A stretch of DNA of 64,000 nucleotides from NCBI RefSeq assembly GCF_000204055.1, contig NW_006768768.1:1674709-1738708 (forward strand), in the 5' to 3' direction. Each line of letters starts with the position of its first letter. Position 1 is the stretch's first letter. Positions 19,885 to 32,894 of this stretch are shown here, piece after piece. The position numbers and the translations under genes were made by a program. The DNA is from Melampsora larici-populina 98AG31. Its lineage: Eukaryota; Basidiomycota; Pucciniomycetes; Pucciniales; Melampsoraceae. The notes beneath the pieces were generated by a model. It saw only the letters and a program-made list of their open reading frames with translations. It made no database searches and had not been told where the DNA came from.

Positions 19885-21914
19885 CTTGTGATAGTCTTTG
19901 CTTTAAAGGCACAATAAGTTTAACAGTCACACACGAGGAGTAGAGAGGGTAAATAAGCAAAAGGATTGAACAGGTTTAGATCACGATACGAGAGAACGAT
20001 GATGCGAAAAGATTGAAGTTAACGAGTTGCTAGAGGGGTTGATATGGCTGAGTAGTGCAAGCAAGGTTTTGAAGTTTTTGTGCAATGGCAGAAGAGTGTT
20101 AGTGTGACAGATGTTATGACTAAGTTTAATGTAGGAGCCGGCTCGAGGGAAAAAGAGAAAGCCGAAAAGGACAACGAACGGACGGCTATTTGTAGGTGTG
20201 AGAATCGATGATTGGAAGAGATGGCCAGGATCTGCTTTGAGGCCAATAGAAGCGCGATTTGCCCTCAATCGCAATTTGGACCCGCGAGTCGCTGATGTCC
20301 GTGTGCTGGTTTGCTTGTGAGGGCGCGTTGAGGAAGCAGGGACGTGAGGAAAGGCACTGCCCCAGAGTAAATGAGATGGCTGCAATGGGTGTGGCGGGTA
20401 GAGTCGAGATGTTGAGTGTGCGTTCTAGCCAGGGTGTAATCAAGAGTTCAGGCGTTTTAGCGCGGGTCTACAGTCCATAAATGGATCCGCTTGAGGGCAT
20501 TTGCTGGGCTCCCTGAAGAGGTCTGAGCTGGGACCGTTATTGTTTCGCGAACGAGATGGAAAGATGGCTTTGATTGCAATCCTGACCGACCCGAAAAATG
20601 ATGACGTTCTTATTGTTTGGTGAATCCGCTATGTTGGAAACGCGAGGAAATAATCAATGGTGAATATTTATCGAGATTGGCAATGGTGGGCAGGGGTAGG
20701 GGAAGCAAGCCAACCATTGGTTGTATGTATGTCAAGAGATGTCAAGTCTTTCCATATCTAGTGTGCATTGGCCAGTAATGCTCGAGACCAGATACCTTCT
20801 TGACATGGAAGACCGGGCTTGACCATCCATCATCGAGATACCTAACTGGCGCATAAGGCAAAATTCAGAAAGACGCTTCACTTTCATTTGAGGCAAACTG
20901 ACCATGCCACTTTACTCGTGAAGTTTGCGGTCTCAACCACAAGACTGCCTCTCGTGGTTCCAGCCTTAGCCTTCCACGGACAAACCTGATCAGTGAGGCG
21001 AGATTGCATAACTACTTGTTTCGATCGCAAGCATATTTCTGGCACATCCATGACTGCCTAGTGTCCTGTCATGACGCGCGCCGCATCTGAGCTCTGATTC
21101 GATAAGAAGCATATTTCATATTAGCATAGGATTTGGTGTGACATCACCATGCTTATAAAGGGAACTCACTGTAACAAGTTTTGTTGTGGACCACTCCACG
21201 AATCCTTCGATGTAATAATGAATGAATGAAAAGTTCAGATACCTGATTTCTTCATTGAAAGGTCTCTAAAATCAAATCCGGCGCAAAGTCCCACATTTTC
21301 CTCATGTGCTCATCATCGGCAAATGTAAAAGCTGAAGCTTGCGTGGGTCTGTGTGGTTCATAGAAGCTTTGTTAGGGCCTGTTTACTGCTGCTGACTGAT
21401 GCTGACTGATTGTGAATGGTTGGACGCGTTCTCAACTTCTCACCTCTCAAGATGATGTACAAATTAGTTTGATCAAGTCTATGCCGTTGATACCCGCTCG
21501 TGTGCTCGATAGTGTGCTTTTGCTGTTTCCCCACCCTTTGAGATCTTGGCTTGATTCTCAAGAGCGAGAGATTTAAATAGTCGATGCAAAGTACACACCA
21601 CAGCGTTCACGGTTTGCAGACTTTGTTAAGTTTAGGTTTGCATGCCTTTCCATGCCTGTTGCGCTCAAGAAAAGCTCCTTGACTTTGGGCATCGGACGGC
21701 CTCAAATGACAAACATGGAGTCATTCTCCCAGGGGTCTTCTGCAATTACTGGGCCTGGAAAGACTTGCACATGAGATATCTTTCTCGAAATTGTTTCCGA
21801 AATACCCTTCGACTCGGCTATATAACAGGAGATAAGCCCTTCAGTAGTTGTTGCATTTTACCTCTTTTTACTTGTGATAAGTCCATACACTATAGTGAAT
21901 CAATCGTATCCAAC
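19885..21914. other. Divergent intergenic region between cyclin and NRPS-like genes
   Basis: About 2 kb with no supported gene; several short open frames at 19980-20480 overlap each other on both strands and resemble nothing known. The two flanking genes diverge from here, so both promoters should lie within it. The cyclin-proximal part is GC-richer. Confidence 0.4.
21819..21825 (+). promoter_or_regulatory. Candidate TATA box of the NRPS-like gene
   Basis: TATATAA, 90 nt before the chosen ATG at 21915. It argues against the in-frame upstream ATG at 21642, which would lie before the promoter. Confidence 0.5.
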
Positions 21915-24663
21915 ATGGAAAGTTCTCCGTCATACTTTGAAAAAATAAGGGCCGAATTTCCCGAATTCAAACGACCAGATCTGAACTTGAAGACCTACAA
22001 TCCTAGCTCACTTGCTGAGTTTCATCCGCTTAACAATCCCAATTGTCCATTTGGTGTCTTGGCCGGATCAGAAGGGCACTCGTTACCACAAGATGTCGTT
22101 ACTTGGAATGAGGTGGGAAGTGCAATGGTCAGCGCAGCGTCCAGCCTTTTGAAAGTTATCGACTACTTTCCAACTTCGCGTCCACCCGTCATTGGCTTGA
22201 TCGCATCCAAAGACCCGCTGGTGTATTATACAATGCTTCTCTCAATCATCAGATTAGGCGCAATTGTAAGTCAAAGGTCTGGTACTTTCTGGGGTAGATT
22301 GGACTTTCCTCGTATCTGACAAAATTCTTTCAATCTCAACTCAGCCTCTATTGATTTCACCTAGAAACTCAGTTGTCGGAATTGCACATTTGATTCGAGC
22401 AAGCGGCTGCAAGCACGTATATGTAGAATTTTGCCCCGACAGAACACCTTCAGAATCTCCTAACATGTCAGTTTCAGAAAAGCTCAGCCGAGAACAGATG
22501 GATGAAGTCCTTAAAGAGTTATCGGATTTCAATCCAATTACATTACTTGAAATTCCTTCAGCTTTTGCTCTTTTCCCTCGATTGGCTGATGGTATATCTT
22601 ATAAATTCAACCATAACTTGTCCGACGAACTCAAGGCCGTTCCAAAGTTTGAACACACCGAATTTGATCCTGTCCTGTTCTTCCATTCCTCCGGCACTAC
22701 CGGGCTGCCAAAACTTGTTCCTATCAACCGAATTACGTTTCGTGGTTCCCTAATATCGCCTGATTATGGTGAATTTGCTTGGACGGGAGAATTGGTCTCG
22801 GCAATGGCCCTTCCGCCGTACCATGCATTGGGAGTTCATGTATCCTTCGTTCTAAGCCTTTCACGAGGCGTTGTAGGTGCATTCTTCCGTCCCGAGCTTG
22901 ACCAGTATGGGCGTTGTACAGTGCGAACACCAAACCCAGTGACGATCATGCAGGGCATGCGTCTCTTAGGTTGTACAATCGTGGTACTAAGCCCGCTTAC
23001 TATCAGTGTAAGAATTGATACTCAACTCATTCTTACCCCATTATACTAATGACTTTTGGACTATACTATAGGAATATGCTCATGAAGCGTCAAGTCTCAT
23101 GTTTCTGCAAGGAGTCAAACGACTGTGTTTTGGCGGAGCCCCCTTGTCGATCGAAGTTGGAAATCTGCTTTATCAAAAAGGCGTTAAGATGTCTTCAATC
23201 TTTGGACTGTAAGTTTTGTTTTGTTCACTTGGAGACACTCTCTCGGATCCCACCCTCAAAACCTTTGATTCCGATATCCGCGACTTCAGTAGCGAAGCGG
23301 GCGTAGTGTCCGTATGTCTTCCTGATCCTTGCTATGGTCCAAACTGGGAATACTTTGGACTATCCTCACAAATGAAGGCGCAACTTGTTGAACAAGAGGA
23401 TGGTTTGTATGAGTTGGTGATTATCGTAAGTCACGGAACAACTCTGAATCACAAAGATTGAGAATGAAATGAACTCGGATCACACCTATGTGTTGTTACC
23501 TGTAGGCATCGGATCATCACAGGTGTTCTTTGGGTTTCGAACAAGAATTTGGGCCGCAGGTATACCATACATCGGATCTATTGGAGAAGCATCCAAGACT
23601 CCCGTTATATCGCCATATGGGCAGGCTTGATGATCAGATTACACTCGTCAACTCCGAGAAAACAAACCCGTAAGTGCTCATGTTTGCCTTTCTGACATAG
23701 AGAACCAAAGCTAAAGTTTGTCATCTGTACTCAGTATCCCATTAGAAACCATTATAGCAGCCGATCCAGCGGTAGAGGGCGCTTTGCTATTTGGGCGCGG
23801 TAAACCGCAGGTCGGTGTGATTATTGAACCACAGCAAGACCATGTTATCGATACTCAAGACCCCTTGGCTGTTGAGCGTTACATCGACTTGATCTGGTAT
23901 GAATCACTCTCGCTGAACATTAAAATTTTGTCTAAAGGTTGTAGGGACTTCACTTATGATAGCTTTCGAACCTTGTCGAAACATACAGGCCTTCCATCGA
24001 AGCAGCGAATAAGGTTGCATCAGCGCATAGTAGGTTAACAAGAAACTTGCTTCTCATCACTGATCCAAGAATTAAACCATTACCCAAGACATCAAAATCA
24101 GCGGTAGCACGTAAGCCGACCTTACAGCTGTTGGCTGCAGAGATTGATGCGATTTATGAGAGAAATCCCATAGAGGATCATTCAGCTTCCTACGTCCCTC
24201 TGACGGACCCTTCAGGTCAAATCTCAGAAGCTTCAATACACTCAATTATTGCAAAGATCTTGAAAAGTGTCATGGGCAGAGATATCAAAGAAGAAGAAGA
24301 TATATTTCTTCAAGGATGTGATAGGTCAGTAAGATTATATTTCTCGAAGTTTTGTTTTTCTTTCAAGGGTCCATTTTTCTAAAAAGTGAATTCTATTGGA
24401 TTTCTTTTAGTGTTCACGTCGCTTCAATTCGATCAAAGCTTATCAGTTTGATCAAGAAAGGTACCCAGAAATCAATCACTGTACCGACTAATTTAGTTTA
24501 TCATCATCCAACTATCTCTCAACTGTCCAAATGGCTTACAACAGTGTTATCTGAGAGCAATCTGCAAAATGCCACAGATCACCTAGCTCCTATTAAGCTT
24601 ATGATTGATAGATATTCACCTAAGCCTGTGCTTTTTACTTTGAACAATTCGATAACTGTTTAA
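21915..24663 (+). CDS. NRPS-like adenylation-thiolation protein lacking a terminal domain
   Basis: Eight exons by splice signals and phase: 21915-22265, 22345-23007, 23072-23208, 23290-23425, 23506-23669, 23735-23896, 23989-24324 and 24411-24663, giving 733 residues. An AMP-binding (adenylation) domain fills about 1-560 with the core S-S-G-T-T-G-L-P-K near 232, an A5-like F-G-L-S-E-A-G near 383 and the A8-like H-M-G-R-L-D-D-Q-I near 465. A phosphopantetheine carrier domain follows, with its attachment Ser in G-C-D-S (residue about 650, codon split by the last intron). Family members activate a carboxylic acid as an acyl-AMP, load it on the carrier and usually release it by a reductase or thioesterase domain. 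Here the frame stops just after the linker, at the point where a reductase Rossmann motif would begin. The substrate is unknown. Confidence 0.87.
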
Positions 24664-27184
24664 CGTGCACCATCTTACGAATATCTGCATCCTTATCAAC
24701 CTCACTCCCATTGTAATCTTCTTTGTCTCCATTTCTGTCATCAATCAATATCTGTCAAGCTGTTTGACTTCTTTCTTGGATCAATCAACATTTATATGAA
24801 TTTATTACTTCAGTTGTGAAGTGACAAGCCAAGAGGCTCAACACAATTGACAACAGTCACTTTTCTTGTGATGACTCACTCTACCATTGAGCTCTAAAGC
24901 GCCACTTGTTTCACGTCGGTCAAAATCGCAAGATTGACATGTCCCCCAAAAAGCCCTGCTGAACAAGTGCCGACCCAAGATGACGTCCCGTGGCAATCTT
25001 CCATCTCATGGTAGATTTTCATGTTTGCTTGATGGATTTTTTAAGGACTTTTTCAAAGACTTGAGAGAGAGAAAAGGTAAAATAACAGTGATGTCATTGA
25101 TATGTCTATGAGAGTCTCATAAAAATCAAGCTCACAAACATCAAAAACCCATATGGAAAAACCTGTCCAAACCCATTTGGATTTCAAGATTTCCCTGCAA
25201 AAACCCAAAACTCAAATGGGTTGGAACAAATTTTTCATATGGGGTTTTCATACAGGTTTCTAATGTTTGTGTACCCTCAGTGACTGGGTTCCCAGAGCCT
25301 GCGGAGGTAGCAGAAGTCTATTTAGAGAGAGCACCATGTAATCCATTCTACTATTCATGAGAGAGGTTGAGTCTCGCGATGAGACTCTAAATAATACAAT
25401 TCTCAATTGTTTATTACATTCAATCCTTCTCCTCATGACTATCTGAGATTTCCACTTCCTAGCGTGTTCTACCATTGATACCTACAGTCCTTGTCCTTGG
25501 ACCAGTAAGCATTGTGGTGTGGGGGTAGTCCGAGGATAGGAGTAGTCTAGGATGGGGACTAAGCTCCAACCTAGATACTCTTACCCCCGGACGAGAACAT
25601 GCCAGAGAAGGTGACTTCTCAACCCCCTAAACTCACGAAGGCTACGAGATGTGAGCCTTGAGAAGTCGAACCCCCACCCTCTACCTGAGTGGACCAATGG
25701 ATGTTGGAAAGTTAACTTATGCTAATCTTAAATGTAGATCTTTTATACCACTCTTGAGTACTTTGTGTATTCTCTCGGCTTGCTCTCTCTATGGCCGAGA
25801 TCTCAGAAGGCATCTACGTTAATGGCTGAACCATACCCTTAAGGTCTCGTTCCAGCCCCCTTACTTTGTGGCTGAGAGTTTGTCTGCTCACCTATGAATG
25901 AAACGTACACTACGGATCAAAAGATTTGTAATCGTGACATGTTTTCCATCACCTGTTTCCAGCATGTTGTCCTCATATGTTGAAAACATCCCCAGTAAAA
26001 ATGTAACGTAAACATACGTGATTAAGTTTCAAATATGTACGTTGTACATCAGGGAATCGTCGTGGAAATGTTTTTCTTACATTATAAAACCTTGACTGAA
26101 CATACACTCAGTTCAAAAAGGAGTCGATCCGATGGGGTTATTTTTTTGAAAAATTGGTTACTGCACCCGCCTGCACGTTGGGGAACTGGGCTCGTCACGA
26201 GTTTGGGCTCAAGAACTCATCAAGGTGAGATGGTGATGAGGATGCATTACATCTTTGCATGCAAGGGAAGTGAGTGTACATACAACTTGTGGAGATCACA
26301 AACGAGACAAGAAATGAACCACAGCTTTTTATGGATCGGTGTATATAAAGGAGGCAGACTGAAAGGGTATCAATGAATGGAAGCTTGATTCGCTAGCAAT
26401 TGCGACGCGATTGATCGATTGATCCGATTCTAGGTGACTAAAAAATCAAAAATTGAAGTGATACTTAGAACTTCTATGTATGAGGTCGAGCTGAAGCAGG
26501 AGACAAGGTTTATTGACCAAAAGCAAACCAAACGCTGCAAATGAGAGCGATGGAAATGATTGAGCGAGATGGGAAATGCGAAATGGGGGACATGTCAGCA
26601 TCCAATATTTCATGACTTCATCGACTTAACACAGGTCTGAATATGTGGAGAATGGTGATGAAGAGAAAGAGAGGTCTTACCTGAAGTCGTATAGAAAGAA
26701 AAAGGAGTCAAAGAGTGAACAGATGTGAAAAGCAAGCTATGACTTTGCTGAAAGGTTAGTGATGCGAATTCAGCAAAGGTTTTCATCACTTGGTTTTTCA
26801 AAGTCAAGCCTCAGGTCTTGGTGCAGGCTTTTCAATCCGTTGGGGCAGTTTATGTTCTGGTGAGGTATTGAGATACCTCAAGAATATATGTTTTCAAATT
26901 ATGATAAGAAATACATCAGCCTTACATATTTTCTACAAAAACACAAAATCCACATCACGATTACAAAACAGATTTGTCACTGCTAAGTAAGTCCCATGTT
27001 TCTCAAATGTCATTACTGGAGGTGTTTTGAAGACATATTTGCCCTTAAAGTTTGGACCGTAGTGTACATAATAGGAGTTTCAATGGGGTATGCAGATCAA
27101 TTCACAGTTTAATTCTCATTAAGGTTCCCACCGATCTGCCCTCACTCGCCACTGAACATACTGGAAGACAAACTCTATACAGAC
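24664..27184. other. Intergenic region with a foldback sequence; no supported gene
   Basis: About 2.5 kb downstream of the NRPS-like gene. I looked for a continuing reductase domain (Rossmann glycine motif, Y-x3-K) and saw none. A foldback lies at 25139-25260. The stretch 25480-25700 has repeated CTTCTCAACCCCC / AGAAGTCGAACCCCC pieces that look transposon-derived, but no LTR border could be fixed. The last part, ending at 27184, should be the original continuation of the region now at 33093, before the LINE inserted. Confidence 0.4.
25139..25260. repeat. Imperfect foldback (MITE-like) sequence
   Basis: Two arms of about 45-50 bp, each containing an AACCCATATG-like and an ACCCATTTG-like block, are inverted around a short A-rich centre. 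This could be a small foldback transposon or a fixed hairpin. No TSD recognised. Confidence 0.5.
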
Positions 27185-27197
27185 ATCTCATTCTTAA
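27185..27197 (+). repeat. Target-site duplication of the LINE, left copy
   Basis: ATCTCATTCTTAA, repeated exactly at 33093-33105 directly after the LINE A-tail. Confidence 0.9.
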
Positions 27198-27293
27198 GGG
27201 AGGATTCTTGAACTCACTTTCACTCTAATCGTTCTCGTTTTTCATCCTTCTTTCACTATTCACTCAATCTTTTCTCGCCTGTCGCGTGTCCGA

Positions 27294-29000
27294 ATGGACG
27301 AAGGACCCCCTGACCCCGAATTGCAGGACTTCTCAACTGCTCGGGACGACCAGTCGACGAACAACGACGCGATGGACGCGTCAGTCGTGTCAGACCTGAC
27401 GGGTCAAATGACTGAACAGACGCCTAAAACGCGCCAATCGACTTTGGTCACCCTCACCCCTCAGGCACTCACGGGACCCCTCTCGAGAACTCCAGTTTCA
27501 CTGGAGGGCTCGAGGAAGCGTCATCGACAGCGTGCCTCATCGCCGAGTCCTCTCGAGGAGGCCGAAGATATCACTGGCACTCCTCGAACGACTCGGATCG
27601 CCAAGCTATTCCCAGGTGGATCCGGCGCCTCAGCCAAACCCCTTGGGGTCTTGGTTGAACGCTTACTAGAGGTATCCAAGGCCACTCTGGTTCCAAAAAC
27701 GAAACGGACCAAATCGGTCAACGTGGACATCGAATCTGCAGCAGATATCCTAGTGCTGATCGGTCTGATCCAGGAACAGGCTAGCATCACCGAAGCCCGT
27801 AGAGTGGTTTTTGATCCAAGCCGCCAAACCGCTCCTACCCCTTCCTCATCATCCCTCGCAGCGAATGCCCAGTTTGAATTCAGAAGCGATACGTGGACTG
27901 AAAAGTTTGACGCGCTAGCGGCCCAAGTGGACAAGCTCGTGTCAGCTGTGAACCCGGGCAAACAGCAGTCACCACCCCAACAAACACCAGGGCAAGCACA
28001 AAGCTCATATGCTCTAGCTGCATCACGACATGCGCCAGGTGCCTCCAACCCCCCCAAACAGAACCCGTCGAGCCACCGTGCTCAACCAAAACAGAACGCT
28101 CGCCCGAAGTCGGAAGCGTCTCTCACACTCAATCAGACCGACCCAGCGATTATTGTAGGTGAGGGCAAAACTATCCCCGAACTTATAAGGATCCTCAACG
28201 CTGTTCTGAAAGACAACGAAATAAAAACAACGCCAGAGGACGAGAACACCATAGTGGTCCGTAACATTCACCGCCACCCGTCTAATGACTTGGTGGTGTA
28301 CCTCGAGTCTCAGAAGCAGATACAAGCACTGAGAAGCCAAGCGGCGAACTGGCTTCCAAAAATTTCACCGCACCTAGCCTTGAAACAGGAAGTGCACTCC
28401 ATCATTGTACATGGAATCCCTACAACCTTCAATCCGTCTCGTCCTGAGGATATTGAACTCCTAAAGACGTGTAATGGCGATATCCTCGACAATGCCCTCT
28501 TTGTGAGGTGGCTGAAGAAAGATACGGCTGATTCGTCAGAGAAACGTCATTCCTCCTTGCTCATCGGCTTCAAAACACTCACCGAAGCCAATCTTGCAGC
28601 GCGCACGAAAGTGTGGCATGGGAGAGGTAGACACAGAACAGAGCTAAGTGGGCCTCCTCCCACCCGTTGCTTCAACTGCCAAGGTGTGGGCCATACGGCG
28701 GCCGCTTGTAAATTAGCGCCAATGTGCCCTTACTGTTCAGAGGAACATCGCTCTCACAATTGTCCTGTGAAAGGAAACTTGGCCATGAAATGTACAGCCT
28801 GTGCGCGAGGCAAGTTGAAACTTGACCCCAGCACAAACCTCCCAAGGCTCTTCAAGGAAAATCACGCGGATTTCCTACATCATCCATTCGCGCCAACGTG
28901 TCCGGTGAGGATCTCTAGTCGATCCCCACCATACAACCCTAGCTCATCACCATATTTAAATGTGGTTAACCAAGAAAACACAGCTCAATCTCAATGTTAG
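27294..29000 (+). CDS. LINE ORF1 (Gag-like RNA-binding protein)
   Basis: 568 residues from ATG 27294. The N-terminal 250 residues are low-complexity (Thr/Ser/Pro-rich). A conserved middle region is followed by zinc knuckles C-F-N-C-Q-G-V-G-H-T-A-A-A-C and C-P-Y-C-S-E-E-H-R-S-H-N-C (about 460-495), typical of ORF1 in I/Tad-like LINEs, where it coats the RNA. The stop codon lies inside ATGTTAG, so the ORF2 ATG (28994) overlaps the ORF1 end by 7 nt; this suggests termination-reinitiation. Confidence 0.9.
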   Translation: MDEGPPDPELQDFSTARDDQSTNNDAMDASVVSDLTGQMTEQTPKTRQSTLVTLTPQALTGPLSRTPVSLEGSRKRHRQRASSPSPLEEAEDITGTPRTTRIAKLFPGGSGASAKPLGVLVERLLEVSKATLVPKTKRTKSVNVDIESAADILVLIGLIQEQASITEARRVVFDPSRQTAPTPSSSSLAANAQFEFRSDTWTEKFDALAAQVDKLVSAVNPGKQQSPPQQTPGQAQSSYALAASRHAPGASNPPKQNPSSHRAQPKQNARPKSEASLTLNQTDPAIIVGEGKTIPELIRILNAVLKDNEIKTTPEDENTIVVRNIHRHPSNDLVVYLESQKQIQALRSQAANWLPKISPHLALKQEVHSIIVHGIPTTFNPSRPEDIELLKTCNGDILDNALFVRWLKKDTADSSEKRHSSLLIGFKTLTEANLAARTKVWHGRGRHRTELSGPPPTRCFNCQGVGHTAAACKLAPMCPYCSEEHRSHNCPVKGNLAMKCTACARGKLKLDPSTNLPRLFKENHADFLHHPFAPTCPVRISSRSPPYNPSSSPYLNVVNQENTAQSQC

Positions 29001-32000
29001 AGCAAAAAATAAAAGAAACACTAAAAATTAACAACTCAGCTGGCATTCTCCAATTGAATTGCAAGCATTCAAAATACGTTACTCACTCACTTTTTAACTC
29101 AGATCTCACATCCCTCTTTTCCATCATCGCGGTCCAAGAACCGTATGTCAACCCTATTGATAATCTTCCACTCAATCAGTCCAACTGGACCCTTGTCTGT
29201 TCCTCTCCAAAATCCCTCACGGAGGAGGACAGACCTCGAGCCTGTCTTTACATTAGACAAGACTTACACCCCATAATAAACCCCATCCATTCCCAATCCC
29301 AAAACCTAGCGGCTTGCACCGTCACTCTACACGGTTGCGAGATATTACTTGCTAGCGTTTATAATCCACAAAAAACTCTTAGTGGTTTTGAAGCCTTCAC
29401 AGATATGCTCAGGAAGGCGCCCCTAGCCACCCAGCTCCTGCCCATCATATGCACCACTGACTCGAATTTACACTCCCCCCTCTGGAATCCTAGCCACAGC
29501 AACATCGCAGACAAGGACGCGGAAAAATTGATTGAAATGCTAACAGACTGGGGTCTCAACCTGCGCTCTCCAAAGGGGATCCCAACCTTTGGAGTCCGAT
29601 CAGCCAACACTGAGGGAACCTCCATTGACCAGGTATGGGTCAATGAGGACTTCGATGACCTCACAATCACCTGCTTTATCGACGAAGACGATATCCTCAA
29701 TCACCAGTCCGACCATCAAGCGATAGTTACCTGTTTCTCGACAGCAGGTGGCAACAAAACAGTATCCAACTCACAATCCTCCGAAAAGAAGAACTGGAGC
29801 AAAGTGGACCACGCCCTCCTACAACTCGAAATCACATCATCACTTCCAAAACTCAGAGCACTCCTCACGCGAGAGGATGTGGAATCTTTCGACGAAGAAA
29901 TCCGATCCACAATTGTCAAGGCTCTGAACAACAACTCACCTCGAAAAGCAACACATGGCAAACACAAAGCATGGTGGCGACCGGAACTCCTGGACCCCCT
30001 TCGAAAGGAGGCGAACAGATTACGACGCCTAGCAAAGAAACATCAAAACAACGAATCACATCAAGCCTACAAGAAGGCGAGAAACGGATTCAACCACGCT
30101 ATTGACAAGGCCAAAGAAAGTTCGTGGCGTCAATTTCTTTCCGGAGTTGATCACACAAATCTCTTTCAAGCAAAACGCATAGCATCCGGACGAAAACCCT
30201 CCTCTTTGGTCAGTACTATTATCACTGAGGACGGACGAACTTGTTCAACAAACAATGAAAAGGCAGCGGCCCTTTTTTCCGCCACTTGTGTCGCCACGTG
30301 CCCCTGCAGACTCGACAACACCAACAATCTTCTCTTCCCTCTCGCCCAATCACAACGTCCGACGGCGGAGCTCACCAAACCATTCACTGAAATGATCACA
30401 AAAGAAGCTTTGAGCGCAATTGTCAACAACAGCCCTCCTAGAAAAGCACCAGGCGCAGACGGTATCCAGAACTGGGTCTGGAAACTCGTCTGGGACCAAG
30501 TCAAGACACACGTAAGGTTTCTTTTTCGATGTATCGCCATCACAGGCCTCATCCCACGTGCATGGAAAACGGCGGTCACTGTGATGATCCCAAAACCGGG
30601 AAAGGCTGATTACACACAGGCATCAGCTTACCGACCTATAGCACTCTTAGTGACACTCAGCAAACTCTTTGAGAAACTGCTCACAATCCATCTATCAGCT
30701 TACGCCGAGAACCTCAACATGCTACACAACGGCCATTACGGAGGACGTCCAGACAGGTCAAGCCAGGAAGCTTTAGTACACCTGGTGACGTGGATCAAAA
30801 AGGAATGGTCAAGGGGTAGAGTTGTTGGCGCTCTATTTGCAGACGTCAAATCAGCCTTCCCGTCGGTCCATCATCCACGTCTCCTTGACACCCTCGAGAG
30901 GAAGGGGTTCAACACCCAAACACTCAACATTATTCACGATTTCCTATCTGAGAGGTCAACGGTTCTAACATTTAACGGCTTCCAATCTCAACCTTTTGAA
31001 CTCAACCACGGGCTACCACAAGGCTCACCCTTATCCCCTCTACTCTATCTCCTATACAACTCCTCCCTTCTTTCAATCACTGACAACATCCCGTCAGCTA
31101 CCGCTCTAGGTTTCATCGATGACGTGGTACTGTTATCCACCGCCAACAATACTCACCAGCTCAAATCTCAGATGCAGACCTTATCCTTCCGACAACAGCA
31201 ATGGGCGAAGAATCACGGTGCGATTTTCGACGTCAAGAAAACGTTCTGGGTTCTCTTCAGCCTCCAGACACCCAACATGATCCCAACGATTGACTTTGCC
31301 AATAGGAAAGGCATTGAGCCGGCCTCCTTCGCCAAATGGCTAGGGATAAAAATTGACAATAAACTTTCTTTCAAACAGCACCGCCTCGACGTCCTCGCAA
31401 AAGGACAGCAGAGAGCGGGGTTCCTGGCTGGCCTGTCCAAGACAGGTTGGGGGATTCCTCCAAAGCTCATGAGAACCCTCATCACGACCACCATACACGC
31501 AGCGACTGATTACGGAGCCATGGCATGGCTGCCGACGGAGCCTTCCGTTTTCGTCACCGAACAACTCACCCACATCGACAACACTTGTGTCAGAGCCGCG
31601 CTAGGCGCACTAAAAACAACACCTTCGATATTCCTACGCCACGATCTCAACATTACTCCTCCAAAGGCACGCCTTCAGAGTAAAGTCCTGAGTTTCATGG
31701 CGAGATCATTAGCAAAGAGCAAATCTCACCCCTTCTTCAACCTGATCCAACAAGCACAGCACACAAACCCCAAATCCCACAAAAACCCCTTTCACCACTT
31801 TTTCCAACACCCACTCCACAAAGAATTCGAGGAATTCGTGGTCCAGCTTCCGGTAGATCCCGCTACAACGCTCATCAGGCCGCCAAACTATTCAACAGTT
31901 CTTCAATCCGATGAAACCCGAGCAACATCTGACGCACTCAGACTCCAGCCAACAGAACACCACCTGCTCATCTTCACCGATGGATCAAGGATCCCCAAAA

Positions 32001-32894
32001 AGACGACTGCAGCTGCAGCGTGGTGCGTCAACACACAGACATCAAAAACCCTCCACCTAGGTCACTGCGCGATCCCAGGGGATCTACCAAGCTGAGTACA
32101 AGGGCGTGCAGCTAGGACTCAAAATAGCTCTAGAGACTGCCACTCCCGCTACCCACAAGACCACTATCGTCCTTGATAATCAAGGAGTGGTCCAAGACTT
32201 AAACTCAAATTCATCCTCACCTTCCTCCCTAGATAACCGATGCCAGACCTTCAAAATCCTCAGGTGCCTACACCACAGCTTCCCGAACATGCGCATCACC
32301 GTGTGATGGTGCCCTGGTCACAAAGGCATACCAGGTAATGAGGCAGCCGATAAATTGGCCAACTCGTTAACAAAACAATCCCTGCCTAGCACGTTCACCA
32401 ACACCCAGAATACTGCCGCATTCCTCGCAGCTATCAAAGAATGGAAGAAGTCACAAACGGAAGCCTTCACCGACAGCGAAATCAAACGCCTGGGCCACAA
32501 ACCACAACCCAAAAAACACTTAGATGGCCTCTCCGAACTGCTCAAACACGAGGTTGCAACACTCACACAGCTAAGATCAGGTCACGCTCCGCTCAACTCT
32601 TACCTCAACAGATTCAAACAACCGATAGACCCAGTATGCGATTGCCAAGAGGGCATTGAAACTGTTGACCATTTCCTCTTTATTTGCCAGAAGTATGTAG
32701 CCCCTCGAAACAAGCTCGAGCACGACCTCCACGAACACACAGCCAAACTGGACAAAAGAGTCCTATCAAACCCGAAGTGCTACAAACTTGTCACTCAATT
32801 CTGCAACTCCACGTGGAGATTTGCAAACCGCTGGATCTGGGCAAAAGCCACAGATCAACCCCTCCCACCCAACAGACACCAACCACTCGAATAA
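28994..32894 (+). pseudogene. LINE ORF2 (endonuclease-RT-RNase H), frameshift plus stop
   Basis: The open part 28994-32095 (1033 codons) has an APE-type endonuclease (A-V-Q-E-P-Y near 47, T-T-D-S-N-L-H-S, S-D-H-Q-A at about 245), RT (P-G-A-D-G-I-Q near 490; F-A-D-V-K-S-A-F-P; G-F-I-D-D-V near 710) and the start of RNase H (F-T-D-G-S near 995). Near 32085 the frame shifts by one base: Y-Q-A-E-Y-K-G-V follows in another frame. At 32306 a TGA interrupts the helix before W-C-P-G-H-K-G-I-P-G-N-E-A-A-D; CGA to TGA would explain it. The C-terminal C-D-C-x9-H-x4-C motif is near 32640-32690. EN and RT appear intact, while RNase H and the C-terminus are cut off. Confidence 0.9.

Noticed and set aside
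21642..21914. Upstream in-frame ATG giving 91 extra residues to the NRPS-like protein
   Set aside because: A TATATAA box lies between it and the inner ATG, and the extra part is not like the family N-terminus.
25257..25500. Possible reverse-oriented LTR or leader sequence
   Set aside because: No TG..CA borders, no TSD and no partner copy in the window.
27521..28057. Long open frames antisense to LINE ORF1
   Set aside because: They mirror the real ORF on the other strand, have no family signature and come from its GC-rich codon use.
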